Shown here piece by piece: positions 20,358 through 28,136 of a stretch of 35,832 nt of DNA. The notes beneath the pieces were generated by a model. That model was not told where the DNA came from and searched no databases. It was given only the letters and a program-made list of their open reading frames with translations. Position 1 is the stretch's first letter; every line of letters starts with the position of its first letter. Both the position numbers and the translations under genes were made by a program. The stretch comes from a virus. The DNA lies in IMG/VR virus record IMGVR_UViG_3300044986_000294, positions 1-35,832 of that record; one strand, given 5' to 3'.

Positions 20358-20591
20358 ATGAAAGTCAGATTCAACGAAGCGGCTGTGGTGAATGTGACCG
20401 GCGTGCCGAACTTGGTTCAGCCCGGGCAGGTACTTGATCTCGATTCGCGCGTGGCGCAGACGCTCATCCGAGTTGGCTACGCGACGGCAGTGATCGAGAC
20501 CACAGATGCAGCGAGCGAAAGGAGCCACGCGTGTACGCCGTTCCAACAGTCAGGTGCAGCGAAGCAACATCGCCAGCGACCGAGCCAGTAA
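20358..20591 (+). CDS. small structural-module protein, 77 aa
   Basis: A 77-residue protein. The first 45 residues form a compact beta pattern (MKVRFNEAAVVNVTGVPNLV, then VLDLDSRVAQTLIRVGYATAV), like small phage head-associated proteins found beside connectors. The Ser/Gln/Arg-rich tail overlaps the next gene by 61 bases and may not be structured. Its Shine-Dalgarno (GAGGG) is inside the preceding terminator stem. Function unknown; possibly a head-tail interface or decoration protein. Confidence 0.6.
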   Translation: MKVRFNEAAVVNVTGVPNLVQPGQVLDLDSRVAQTLIRVGYATAVIETTDAASERSHACTPFQQSGAAKQHRQRPSQ

Positions 20592-21130
20592 CACTCGCCG
20601 AAGCAAAGTCGCATCTTCGCGTTGACTACTCAACCGAGGACGCGTACATCACCGCGCTGATCGTTGCGGCGCGCTCGTATTGCGAGGAGTTGACCGGGCG
20701 CGCTTTCGCGCAGCGCACATTCACGGCAACGCTCGACGAGTTCCCATCGCTCGGTGCGGACATAGTTGTGCCGCGCGCGCCGTTGGTGAGCGTGCAGTCG
20801 CTTTCATATCGCGACGGGAACGGCGTGGCGGTCACGATGACTGCGAACACGGACTACCGCGTGACTACCTCGGTGCTGCCGGGCCGCATTCGTCTGCCTG
20901 TCACTACGGGCGCGTGGCCCGCTACGCGACGCATCGATGACGCAGTGACGATCGCCTTCACAGCAGGAGCGGCAACGGCCCCAGCGACGGCGAAGCAGGC
21001 CATGCTGCTGCTGATCGGTCACTGGTTTGAAAATCGCGAATCGGTTGTTCAGGGCACGATCTCGACTGCCGTGCAGACGACGACGCGCGCGCTGTTGTCA
21101 ACGCTGCGACTTGGGGACATTGCGCCATGA
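20531..21130 (+). CDS. head-tail connector, gp6-like
   Basis: A 199-residue protein with the gp6/phiE125 gp8-like pattern: EPVTLAEAKSHLRVDYSTED and AYITALIVAARSYCEELTGRAF at the N terminus, the typical opening of this connector family, then beta strands and a closing helix AMLLLIGHWFENRESVV. Such proteins form the ring below the portal. GTG start at 20531 with AAAGGAG directly upstream. Its stop overlaps the next gene (ATGA). Confidence 0.85.
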   Translation: MYAVPTVRCSEATSPATEPVTLAEAKSHLRVDYSTEDAYITALIVAARSYCEELTGRAFAQRTFTATLDEFPSLGADIVVPRAPLVSVQSLSYRDGNGVAVTMTANTDYRVTTSVLPGRIRLPVTTGAWPATRRIDDAVTIAFTAGAATAPATAKQAMLLLIGHWFENRESVVQGTISTAVQTTTRALLSTLRLGDIAP

Positions 21131-21456
21131 AATCGGGCGCGCTCAACAAGCGCGTGGACTTTCTGTCGCGCACCACATCGACCGACGCCTATGGGCAGCG
21201 TGTGGAGGTCACTGGCACGACCACGACGCGCTGGGCGTCTGTGAAGGAACTGCCTGCAGTCGAGACACAGATCGCAGAGGGAACGGCGCGCATCAGGCGC
21301 ATCGAGATTCTGATTCGCGCTCCGATTGCAGACTTGTCCTCGATCGACACGCGCTGGCAAGTCACATACGACGGGCGCATCTTCGACATCACGAGCATCA
21401 CCGATCCCGATGGCTACGATCGCTCGCGACTGATTCACGCAGAGGCAGAGATATGA
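21127..21456 (+). CDS. head-tail joining/adaptor protein
   Basis: A 109-residue beta-rich protein with the SPP1 gp16/Phage_H_T_join pattern: ALNKRVDFLSRTTSTDAYGQ, then WASVKELPAVE, the long RIRRIEILIRAP strand and WQVTYDGRIFDITSI. It binds below the connector ring and closes the head. ATGA overlap with the previous gene, and the stop overlaps the start at 21453. Confidence 0.85.
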   Translation: MKSGALNKRVDFLSRTTSTDAYGQRVEVTGTTTTRWASVKELPAVETQIAEGTARIRRIEILIRAPIADLSSIDTRWQVTYDGRIFDITSITDPDGYDRSRLIHAEAEI

Positions 21457-22004
21457 GGCGCAACCCGCGAGCGATGAGTGGCGTTTCCACTGGCGAGGTC
21501 AACACGCGGCTGACCGCGAAGGTGTTTGGAGACGCAGAACTCATCAAGAAACTTCAAGGGTTGCAGCCCCGCATCCACGAGCGGCTTTTCAAGAAGGCAG
21601 TCAAGCCAGCCCTAACGGGCATGATGAAAGATGCCAAGGCGCGCGTGCGTGCTCTGCCTGTGAAGGTCGCGACCAATCAAGTTCGCAAGGCGATCGCGAA
21701 CAAGATCACCATCCGAATGAAGGGCCGCAGCGGCAGTAGGTACAAGACGCGCGGACGCCTTGCCGTGTTCTACGGGCAGAGCGCAAAGCAGCGCACAAGC
21801 ACGGACACGCCAAACCTGCGCGCGACGCTCGCGCATCTGATCGAGTACGGCTTCCGTCTGACGCATCTGTTTGGGCGCAAGATCCGACCGCGCCGTATCC
21901 CTGCGAAGCCGTTCATGACGCCTGCCTTTGAGAACAACAAGGCGTCCGCCGAGGCTGCATTCGTCAAGGCGGTACGCGATCAGATCAGAGAGGAAGGCTT
22001 GTAG
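21453..22004 (+). CDS. tail completion protein, HK97 gp10 family
   Basis: A 183-residue basic protein. ELIKKLQGLQPRIHERLFKK, the central AHLIEYGFRLTHLFG and the C-terminal IPAKPFMTPAFENNK are the conserved landmarks of the HK97 gp10-like family, which completes tail tops or adapts head to tail. ATG 21453 overlaps the preceding stop; ATG 21474 is an alternative. Stop TAG shares its last base with the GTG of the next gene. Confidence 0.83.
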   Translation: MRRNPRAMSGVSTGEVNTRLTAKVFGDAELIKKLQGLQPRIHERLFKKAVKPALTGMMKDAKARVRALPVKVATNQVRKAIANKITIRMKGRSGSRYKTRGRLAVFYGQSAKQRTSTDTPNLRATLAHLIEYGFRLTHLFGRKIRPRRIPAKPFMTPAFENNKASAEAAFVKAVRDQIREEGL

Positions 22005-22486
22005 TGGCGACAAATCCACTCCAGCGAACGCTCTACACGCTGCTGAACGCTAACGCCGCACTGAACGCGCAGGTGCAGAGTCGGTATTACCCGGAGGCTC
22101 GCGCGCAGGTTGGTGCGAGCATTCACGGGCAGTTGCCCTCGATCATCTACAGCGTCAACGAGGACGAGCCGATGGTTGCGATGAACGGGGTCATTCAGTT
22201 CTACGAGGCAGTGGTGGAGATTCTGATTCTCGACAGCACGGCAAAGAGCGCAGCCGAGACCGCGAATCTTGTCCTGCCCGTACTGCACAATCGGAAAAAT
22301 GTGTCAGTCACCGGCGGTGGAACAGGGCAGGCAGCGGATACTGCGCTGGTCATGTTCAGCCGCTTGGAGAAGCAGGTGACTGGCTACCTCGCGCCGCAGA
22401 ACGGTGAGAACACTGGCGTATTCACGCATTCGATGCTGTTTCGCATCATGTACCGCGAGAACATCGCCACCGCTGGAGAAGCCTGA
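22004..22486 (+). CDS. tail terminator-like protein (DUF3168-like)
   Basis: A 160-residue protein: helical N terminus LQRTLYTLLNANAALNAQVQ, then IYSVNEDEPM and the strand FYEAVVEILILDS, followed by helix AAETANLVLPVLHN. This matches the DUF3168/gpU-like tail terminator pattern in order and size, and its position between gp10-like and tail-tube genes is the standard one. GTG start at 22004 preceded by GAGGAAGG. Confidence 0.75.
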   Translation: MATNPLQRTLYTLLNANAALNAQVQSRYYPEARAQVGASIHGQLPSIIYSVNEDEPMVAMNGVIQFYEAVVEILILDSTAKSAAETANLVLPVLHNRKNVSVTGGGTGQAADTALVMFSRLEKQVTGYLAPQNGENTGVFTHSMLFRIMYRENIATAGEA

Positions 22487-22935
22487 TGCCCGGCAAGCCC
22501 ATCTGGTCAAACGATGCGACATCGACTGTTTCCTATGTCTCCCTGCAATCAGAGATAGGTCCCAACAGTCAGATCACAGCCATACGCCTGACGGGTGAAG
22601 AGGCGACGGTGATCGATGTCACGGGCATAGCCGCGACGCATAAGTCCTTCATCTGCGCTGCAGTCAATGCTGGCACGCTCGAAGTCGATGTGATGCTCAA
22701 CACACGCACAAACACAGGGGTGACGATCAATCTGCCAACAGCAAACGATCGAGTGCCTTCGGGTCTCAACTTCTACCTCGGCACCATTACTGGCGATCCG
22801 GACAATCAGGTTCCAGACATCACGATCACTGGCTACATCCAAAGCGTTTCGGTGTCAGCCGAGCGCGACGATGTGATCCGAGCGACTGTAGTGTTCCGCT
22901 GTACCGGCGCAAGCATTCACAACTCCAACTACTGA
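22486..22935 (+). CDS. tail tube protein paralogue 1
   Basis: A 149-residue all-beta protein similar along its length to the next gene. Shared landmarks are ITAI.L.G....IDVT.I, TLEVDV/TIEVTV, TINLPTA/TVDLPTA, and YIQSVSVSAE/YIQSVSIEAS. The position after the tail terminator and before the tail chaperone identifies the pair as major tail (tube) proteins. Start overlaps the preceding stop (TGATG). Confidence 0.78.
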   Translation: MPGKPIWSNDATSTVSYVSLQSEIGPNSQITAIRLTGEEATVIDVTGIAATHKSFICAAVNAGTLEVDVMLNTRTNTGVTINLPTANDRVPSGLNFYLGTITGDPDNQVPDITITGYIQSVSVSAERDDVIRATVVFRCTGASIHNSNY

Positions 22936-22944
22936 GGAACTTCA

Positions 22945-23361
22945 ATGGCAGCAATCTCTAGCGTAGGCTCGGCATTCTCAACCGGAACCGTCAAGGGCAC
23001 GATCACTGCGATCAGCCTGTCCGGCATCTCTACTGCCGAGATCGATGTCACCAGCATCACCAGCACCAGCAAGGAATATGTGATGGGCACGATCGACGGC
23101 GGCACCATCGAGGTCACCGTCAATGTCGATACGGTTGCCTCAACTGGCGCGACGGTTGATCTGCCGACGGCAGGCGACAATGTGCCCACGGCATTTGTTC
23201 TGAAGTTGGGCACGGGCGCGGCAAGCCTGCAGGTACCGACCTTCAGTTTCAACGCCTACATCCAGTCGGTCTCCATCGAGGCGTCTGTCGATCAGCAGGT
23301 GACGGCCACATACACCCTGCGAGTCACGGGCGCGATCACCACCAGTTCTGCGTCAACCTGA
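22945..23361 (+). CDS. tail tube protein paralogue 2
   Basis: A 138-residue all-beta protein, Thr/Ser/Val-rich, paralogous to the preceding gene. It has more regular strands and a Shine-Dalgarno (GAGGAAC) nine bases after the first paralogue's stop, and is followed by the strongest terminator in the structural module, as expected for the more abundant tube subunit. Which paralogue forms the tube cannot be told from sequence. Confidence 0.78.
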   Translation: MAAISSVGSAFSTGTVKGTITAISLSGISTAEIDVTSITSTSKEYVMGTIDGGTIEVTVNVDTVASTGATVDLPTAGDNVPTAFVLKLGTGAASLQVPTFSFNAYIQSVSIEASVDQQVTATYTLRVTGAITTSSAST

Positions 23362-23384
23362 CGCATCGCACGAACCCCCGGAAG

Positions 23385-23422
23385 GGCAGCGGCCAGTCTT
23401 CGGACTGGCTGTTGCCTTTTTT
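23385..23422 (+). terminator. strong Rho-independent terminator after the tail tube genes
   Basis: GGCAGCGGCCAGTC (23385-23398) pairs with GACTGGCTGTTGCC (23403-23416), 14 pairs with two G-U, around a C(TTCG)G tetraloop, followed by six T (23417-23422). It separates the high-expression capsid/tube block from the tail assembly block. Confidence 0.93.
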
Positions 23423-23428
23423 GGTTGC

Positions 23429-23447
23429 TAGCATCCCGGCAAAGGAG
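23429..23447 (+). promoter_or_regulatory. TAGCATCCCGGC promoter-like motif before the tail chaperone
   Basis: Just after the terminator, TAGCAT (23429-23434) and CCCGGC repeat exactly the 12 bases found before the protease gene. Here an AAAGGAG Shine-Dalgarno (23441-23447) follows instead of an ATG. A start site is needed after so strong a terminator, and TAGCAT in the -10 role would initiate at or near 23441. Confidence 0.45.
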
Positions 23448-23455
23448 ACCGCCGC

Positions 23456-23812
23456 ATGAATCTCAAGGAACAGTTCTTGGCACTGCAAGGCAAACTCAAG
23501 TGCGAGCCAGTGCTGATCGAAGGCATGAGCGCGCCCGTGTATATCCGCACGATGACGGGTCGCGAGCGTGACGCGTTTGAGGCGTCATGCTTCCAGCAGA
23601 AGGGCAAGACGCGCGAACTCAACATGGAGAACCTGCGCGCCAAGTTGCTCGTGCGATCAATCTGCGACGCGGACGGCACGCGGCTGTTCACGGACGCCGA
23701 TGTGAATCTGCTTGGCAATATGCCCGCCGATGTGCTCGATGTCCTGTTCGCGAAGGCGCAGGAGTTGTCCGGTCTTGCCAGCAAGGATGTCGAGGAGATG
23801 GTGGGAAACTGA
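23456..23812 (+). CDS. tail assembly chaperone (gpG-like)
   Basis: A 118-residue protein in the position of the lambda gpG-type chaperone, directly before the tape measure. The sequence is mixed alpha/beta: EPVLIEGMSAPVYIRTMTGR, then a helical C-terminal half with LVRSICDADGTRLF, the pattern of phage tail assembly chaperones. Its 3' end carries the slippery heptamer GGGAAAC (23803-23809) in the correct phase, directly before the TGA. Shine-Dalgarno AAAGGAG at 23441-23447. Confidence 0.82.
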   Translation: MNLKEQFLALQGKLKCEPVLIEGMSAPVYIRTMTGRERDAFEASCFQQKGKTRELNMENLRAKLLVRSICDADGTRLFTDADVNLLGNMPADVLDVLFAKAQELSGLASKDVEEMVGN

Positions 23813-23832
23813 CGAGCGGCGGAACGCGCCGC
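23803..23832 (+). promoter_or_regulatory. programmed -1 ribosomal frameshift site
   Basis: GGGAAAC at 23803-23809 is read as gtG GGA AAC in the zero frame, a canonical X XXY YYZ slippery heptamer, with the stop codon TGA immediately next. Six bases downstream a hairpin GCGGCG (23816-23821)/CGCCGC (23827-23832), loop gaacg, is correctly placed as a stimulator. A -1 slip enters the frame encoding the gpT-like domain. Confidence 0.85.
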
Positions 23833-24171
23833 TTCCTGTTCCGTCTAGCGCTTGCGCTGGGCTGCACCGTGTCCGAACTGCTCGATCGCATCGACTCGCA
23901 TGAGTTGACCGAGTGGATCGCGTTCGATGCGATCGACCCGATCGGCGCGTGGCGCATGGACTATCAGTTTGGTCTGCTGTGCGCGTTGCAGGCCAATATG
24001 CACCGAGGCAAGGGCAAGCCTGCTCTGACGCCGCAGGACTTCATGGCGTTCCAGCCCGAAGATCCCGCAGCCAAGGAGCGCAAGATGCAGGCCGAGTTTG
24101 AATCGTTCGTGAAGTCATGGAACAACTCGGTCACGCCGACGAAGACTGACGCAAGCCCTCGCCTTTCCTGA
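23809..24171 (+). CDS. gpT-like extension of the tail assembly chaperone, made by -1 frameshift
   Basis: The frame entered by the -1 slip encodes 120 residues: LFRLALALGCTVSELLDRID, then ELTEWIAFDAIDPIG and WRMDYQFGLLCALQANM, the typical helical layout of gpT domains (also DUF4035-like). There is no good independent start codon or Shine-Dalgarno near its beginning, which agrees with synthesis as a fusion of 238 residues with the gpG-like part. The fusion chaperones tape measure protein during tail assembly; the gpG form is made in excess. Confidence 0.82.
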   Translation: MTSGGTRRFLFRLALALGCTVSELLDRIDSHELTEWIAFDAIDPIGAWRMDYQFGLLCALQANMHRGKGKPALTPQDFMAFQPEDPAAKERKMQAEFESFVKSWNNSVTPTKTDASPRLS

Positions 24172-24193
24172 TCCAAGTAGGCATACTGGTCTC

Positions 24194-26683
24194 ATGGCAA
24201 CCGTCGGCAACCTGTTCGTGAACATCGGTGCCTCGTCGCGCGGCGTGGAGCAGGCGACGAAAAAGGCGACGGCTGCAGTCAAGTCGATGAAGGCTGACAT
24301 CGACGGCGCGCTGTCGAATGTTCCCGGTCTTGATCGCGCGCTCGGGCCGCTGAACTCGCTGCTGGGATTCTTCAAGAAGATCACTGGCGACAGCAAGGGC
24401 ATGGCCGCGCAGTTGAAGGTCATTACTGGCCTTGAAGGCGATCTCGTCAAGGCGACTGATCGCGCTGCCGAGGCACAGAAGAAACTCGCGATGGCGCAGA
24501 AGTACGCCGGTATGCAGGCGAAGCGCAACGCGATGGACGAGCCGCTGAACCGCGCTACTGCGGCGGTCAACAAGCACTTGGAAGCAGTGCGCTCCTACGA
24601 GGCTCGCATCAATCGCGCCAATGTGCGTGGCGCGGCATACAACTCGATGATCCGCAAGCAGGAGGGCAATCTGCGACGGCTCGCCGGTGCAGAGCGCGAG
24701 ATGAATCGGCGACGCGCAGAGTCAGCAGCGTCGGACAAGAAGTTGGGAATGATGCGCGGACTGCTGCAGCGCGGCGGAGTGAAGGTGCGTGCAGATGGCG
24801 GTATTGACCTTGACGCCATCAAGGCGCAGGCTGCTGGTGCTGGCGGTGCTGTCGGTGCGATTCGCGAGAAGTTGTCTGCTGCGCGTTCTGCACTCGCGCA
24901 GTTTGGTGCGTTGTCTGTCACGAGCGCGGCTGGCCTCGCGGTACTTGGCGGTGGCATCGTTGCAGCAGGCGGCGCAGCGGTTGCCTTCACGCTGTCGATG
25001 GCAAAGTCCGCATCCGCGCTCTACGATCAGGCGTCGGCGCTTGGTGTCACGGTCAGTTCCTATCAGCGTCTGCGCGACACATTCAACGAACTCGGCGTGG
25101 CTCCCGGTGTCGCGGAGATGGCGATGCAGCGTCTGCAGGCAGAACTGCAGAGCGCTGTGGAAGGAAGCGAAGACGCGCAGAAGAAGTTCGCGCGACTTGG
25201 CATCGACTTCCAAGCAATGGCGCAGATGGATACGGCGTCTGCGTTTGACGCCGTGCTCGATCGACTGCGCGCCCTTGGAACACAAGGCGAGAAGATCAAG
25301 AGCCTGCGCGATCTGTTCGGACGACAGGGCGTGGGCATGGCTGCGGCTGTCAACGCGACTGCCGAGGAGATCGCGCACGCCAGCAGCGTTGCCGCAAGTC
25401 TGAAGTTGCCGGATCAGTTGATCGGCGCGCTGGATCAAACAAACGATTCGGCGCACGCCATGTTCCGCGCCTTCGAGAATGTGGGCTATGTGCTGGCTGG
25501 CGAACTTGCGCCGTCGGTCGACATTCTGACTGTTGGCATCCGCGAGATGCTGACGCAGAACACCGAACCTCTTGTGTCTGGCTTCAAGTCGATTGCAGTC
25601 TTCCTTGCCGTCATCGTGGACATCGTGCAGGTCGTGGGCAAGATTCTGAAGTTCGTCTGGAACATTGTGCAGGCGATCGGTGGCATCCTGCTGACTGTAA
25701 TTCTTGCGGCCGTGTCAGAGGTGCAGAAGGGCGTCGGGTACATCGTCAAGGGCATCGAATACATGACCGGAGCGACCACGGGCTTCGGAGAGGCGTTGAT
25801 CGAGGCGTCCAAGCAGACGCAGGAGATCATGGGCGCGACAGCGCAAGGCGTCGCAGAAGACCTCTCCGAAGGCGTCAGCGTCTTCACTGATGGTTTCAAC
25901 AGCGCGACGCTGAAGTGGCTCGATGGCGTCGAACAGAAGTACGGTGACACGAAGCAGCACATCGCATCAGAGCCAATCGCGATCGCCGTTGCCGTCAACG
26001 AGGAGTCTCTCAAGAAGATTGAGGAGAAGATGAAGGCGCTGCGCGATCGCGTGGCGACCTTCAACATGACAGACACGCAGAAGGAACTGTATGAACTCAA
26101 GAATCTTGGAGCAGGCGCGGATGTGATGAAGGAAGCCGAAGCACTCGGCAAGCAACTGGAGGCGATGGAGGCGCAGAAGAAGGCGCATGAAGACATCAAG
26201 TCGATCATGGACGATCTGCAGGAGCAGGCAGACACGGCGCTCATGACCGAGGAGCAGAAGTTGCAATACAAACTGAAGCAACTGAACGCGAGCGAGGAAG
26301 AACTCGCCAAGGCGCGCGCGCTGTCGGCTGCGATCAAGGAGCGGACAGAGTTGCTGAAGGCGCAGGAAGCGAGCGCGCAGACGCTGGAGGATCTGCGCGA
26401 GAAGGTTCGCAAGAAGCAGATCGGCGAGGACGCCTTCGCGCGCGAACAGTTCGCGAAGGGCGCGAGCGCGGCACAGTTGGCGGAGTTCGATCGCCTGCAG
26501 AAGCAGTTGGCTGCGCTTGAGGATCCGACGGCAGTGACCGAGACCGCCAGCACGGCGTTCGGTTCGTTCAAGATGGCTGGCGATGTCAAGCAGAACGAGA
26601 TGCTCAAGGAAACGACAACGCAGACCGGACTGCTGGAAGCAATCGCGAAGAACACGCAATACTGGGCAGGAGCACTTTCCTAA
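24194..26683 (+). CDS. tape measure protein
   Basis: An 829-residue, mostly helical protein. The N-terminal 230 residues are Ala/Lys/Arg-rich coiled coil. Hydrophobic segments lie around residues 235-270 (SAAGLAVLGGGIVAAGGAAV) and 470-520 (a long Val/Ile-rich stretch through VGKILKFVWNIVQAIGGILL), followed by Glu/Lys-rich coiled coil to the end. It sets tail length; with the usual 1.5 A per residue, the tail would be near 120 nm (inference). No Shine-Dalgarno precedes the ATG at 24194; CATACT lies six bases before it, similar in placement to the TAGCAT motif elsewhere. Confidence 0.92.
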   Translation: MATVGNLFVNIGASSRGVEQATKKATAAVKSMKADIDGALSNVPGLDRALGPLNSLLGFFKKITGDSKGMAAQLKVITGLEGDLVKATDRAAEAQKKLAMAQKYAGMQAKRNAMDEPLNRATAAVNKHLEAVRSYEARINRANVRGAAYNSMIRKQEGNLRRLAGAEREMNRRRAESAASDKKLGMMRGLLQRGGVKVRADGGIDLDAIKAQAAGAGGAVGAIREKLSAARSALAQFGALSVTSAAGLAVLGGGIVAAGGAAVAFTLSMAKSASALYDQASALGVTVSSYQRLRDTFNELGVAPGVAEMAMQRLQAELQSAVEGSEDAQKKFARLGIDFQAMAQMDTASAFDAVLDRLRALGTQGEKIKSLRDLFGRQGVGMAAAVNATAEEIAHASSVAASLKLPDQLIGALDQTNDSAHAMFRAFENVGYVLAGELAPSVDILTVGIREMLTQNTEPLVSGFKSIAVFLAVIVDIVQVVGKILKFVWNIVQAIGGILLTVILAAVSEVQKGVGYIVKGIEYMTGATTGFGEALIEASKQTQEIMGATAQGVAEDLSEGVSVFTDGFNSATLKWLDGVEQKYGDTKQHIASEPIAIAVAVNEESLKKIEEKMKALRDRVATFNMTDTQKELYELKNLGAGADVMKEAEALGKQLEAMEAQKKAHEDIKSIMDDLQEQADTALMTEEQKLQYKLKQLNASEEELAKARALSAAIKERTELLKAQEASAQTLEDLREKVRKKQIGEDAFAREQFAKGASAAQLAEFDRLQKQLAALEDPTAVTETASTAFGSFKMAGDVKQNEMLKETTTQTGLLEAIAKNTQYWAGALS

Positions 26684-27450
26684 TGGCCGCACGAAAGGTG
26701 AGCGAATCGTTTCGCACTGGCATCGATGACGCAAGCGCAACCGAGCGATGGATCGTCGATGATGTCGCAAGTGCATCAGCCGCGCACACAGCGACGGGCA
26801 GAACATGGCAGAACGCTGGCACAAGTCTGACCAGCATCGCGAGTGGCGTCACGATGTTGCTGCAGGACATCTCTGTGACCACGATCAATGACTCGACTGG
26901 CTCGACGCGCGCCTACGAGGTCGAATACACCTTCGGCACAAAGCAGACGACCGCTGCGACCTACAACCGAAGCGCAGACATCGGTGGCGAATACATCGAT
27001 GTTTGGCGCGCAGGCTCGCCGTCGCTGCAGGGCGGCTCGCCATCAGCGTCTACTGACATCAGCGGCACAAAGGTTGACAGTGCAGGCGAGCCTGTGTCGC
27101 AGTTCCGCGTGCGCTCGAATCTGCAGATCACGCGCGTGCTGACAGCCGCTCCGTTCTCGGCAATCTGGGGCGCGATTGGAACGCGGAACAACAGTTCCTT
27201 TGAAGGAGCGACAGCGGGCACGCTGCTGTTCACTGGCGCAAAGGTCGCGACGATTGACAACTGCCGCTACGAGGTGACCTACACCTTTGTGAGCGATGAG
27301 TGGTACCACATGGTGCAGCGACCGAGGCGCGAGGCAGATGGGAAAGTCGAGTTGAACAGCGACAAGCAGGCCGCGTTCGTCGCGTTCTATCAACCGTTCG
27401 CCACGACAAGCAACTTCTCTACGCTCGTCGGTGGCACTGCGCCCTGCTGA
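26683..27450 (+). CDS. tail structural protein, 255 aa, unknown
   Basis: A 255-residue beta-rich, Thr/Ser/Gly-rich protein starting by TAATG overlap with the tape measure. Position suggests a distal tail or baseplate-hub protein. Two similar blocks, YEVEYTFGTKQTT and YEVTYTFVSDEWY, suggest internally related beta domains. No family is recognised. Confidence 0.6.
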   Translation: MAARKVSESFRTGIDDASATERWIVDDVASASAAHTATGRTWQNAGTSLTSIASGVTMLLQDISVTTINDSTGSTRAYEVEYTFGTKQTTAATYNRSADIGGEYIDVWRAGSPSLQGGSPSASTDISGTKVDSAGEPVSQFRVRSNLQITRVLTAAPFSAIWGAIGTRNNSSFEGATAGTLLFTGAKVATIDNCRYEVTYTFVSDEWYHMVQRPRREADGKVELNSDKQAAFVAFYQPFATTSNFSTLVGGTAPC

Positions 27451-28121
27451 TGAGTATCAAGCCGACGATCACGCGTGGACTTGGTGCGCTCGATCCCTTC
27501 GCATGGAAGGAGATCACGGCGGCGGTTGAGTTCATTCGACAGAATCGCAAGCGCATCACCGATCTGCTCGGTGGCGAGGCTGGTGAAGGTGAGCAGGTCG
27601 GTCTCTCGTTCCTCGCAAAGATCACCGACAGCAGCCCGATGTCAGGAACGGGCACCGCCCCGAATGTCTATCGCTGGCGCTACGCGTGGGAGAAGGTCAA
27701 ACTGACGCAGAGCGAATCAAGCGGCAACACGATCACCTCCATCAGCGCATACGCGGGAGGAGAGGCGGGTGCGCTTGCTGGAACGATTGCGAATGCGAAC
27801 CCGGGCGCGAGTCCGCCGGTGCTGGCGACTTGGGCTTTGAATCTGGCAGAGGTCGGAAACACAGCGACGCTGCGAATGGGCTACGCGACGGATTCGGCTA
27901 CCGGGTCGATCCTCGACGCAGATGCCGCGCCTGTGGTCGATTGGCTTGTGCGCGAAGTGCCGGACAACACGGTCGTCCTCATGTCGGCTATTCGTTGCGT
28001 GAACGGTCGGCTCCAGTATGTGTTCACGCATCCGAACCCCATCAATGGCGTATGTCCCGAAAATGCGTTCATCAATCCGGGCGGCGGCGGCGAGGAGGAA
28101 GGCGGCGAGTTGCCGATCTAG
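27450..28121 (+). CDS. tail structural protein, 223 aa, unknown
   Basis: A 223-residue protein starting by TGATG overlap with the previous gene. The N terminus is helical (ALDPFAWKEITAAVEFIRQN), the centre beta-rich with a Gly/Ala-rich stretch, and the C terminus ends in a GGGGEEEGGE linker. Probably a tail-tip or minor tail protein by position; no domain recognised. Confidence 0.6.
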   Translation: MSIKPTITRGLGALDPFAWKEITAAVEFIRQNRKRITDLLGGEAGEGEQVGLSFLAKITDSSPMSGTGTAPNVYRWRYAWEKVKLTQSESSGNTITSISAYAGGEAGALAGTIANANPGASPPVLATWALNLAEVGNTATLRMGYATDSATGSILDADAAPVVDWLVREVPDNTVVLMSAIRCVNGRLQYVFTHPNPINGVCPENAFINPGGGGEEEGGELPI

Positions 28122-28124
28122 TGG

Positions 28125-28136
28125 TAGCATCTTTGC
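28125..28136 (+). promoter_or_regulatory. TAGCATCTTTGC motif before the Cys-rich tail protein
   Basis: TAGCAT (28125-28130), six bases (CTTTGC), then ATG at 28137, the same spacing as before the protease and before the gene at 32020. No Shine-Dalgarno is present in the 15-base gap. Confidence 0.4.

Noticed and set aside
25486-26655. Minus-strand open frame of 389 codons, Ser/Ala/Cys-rich
   Set aside because: Antisense to the tape measure gene; the composition is what the complement of a Lys/Glu/Ala coiled coil gives.
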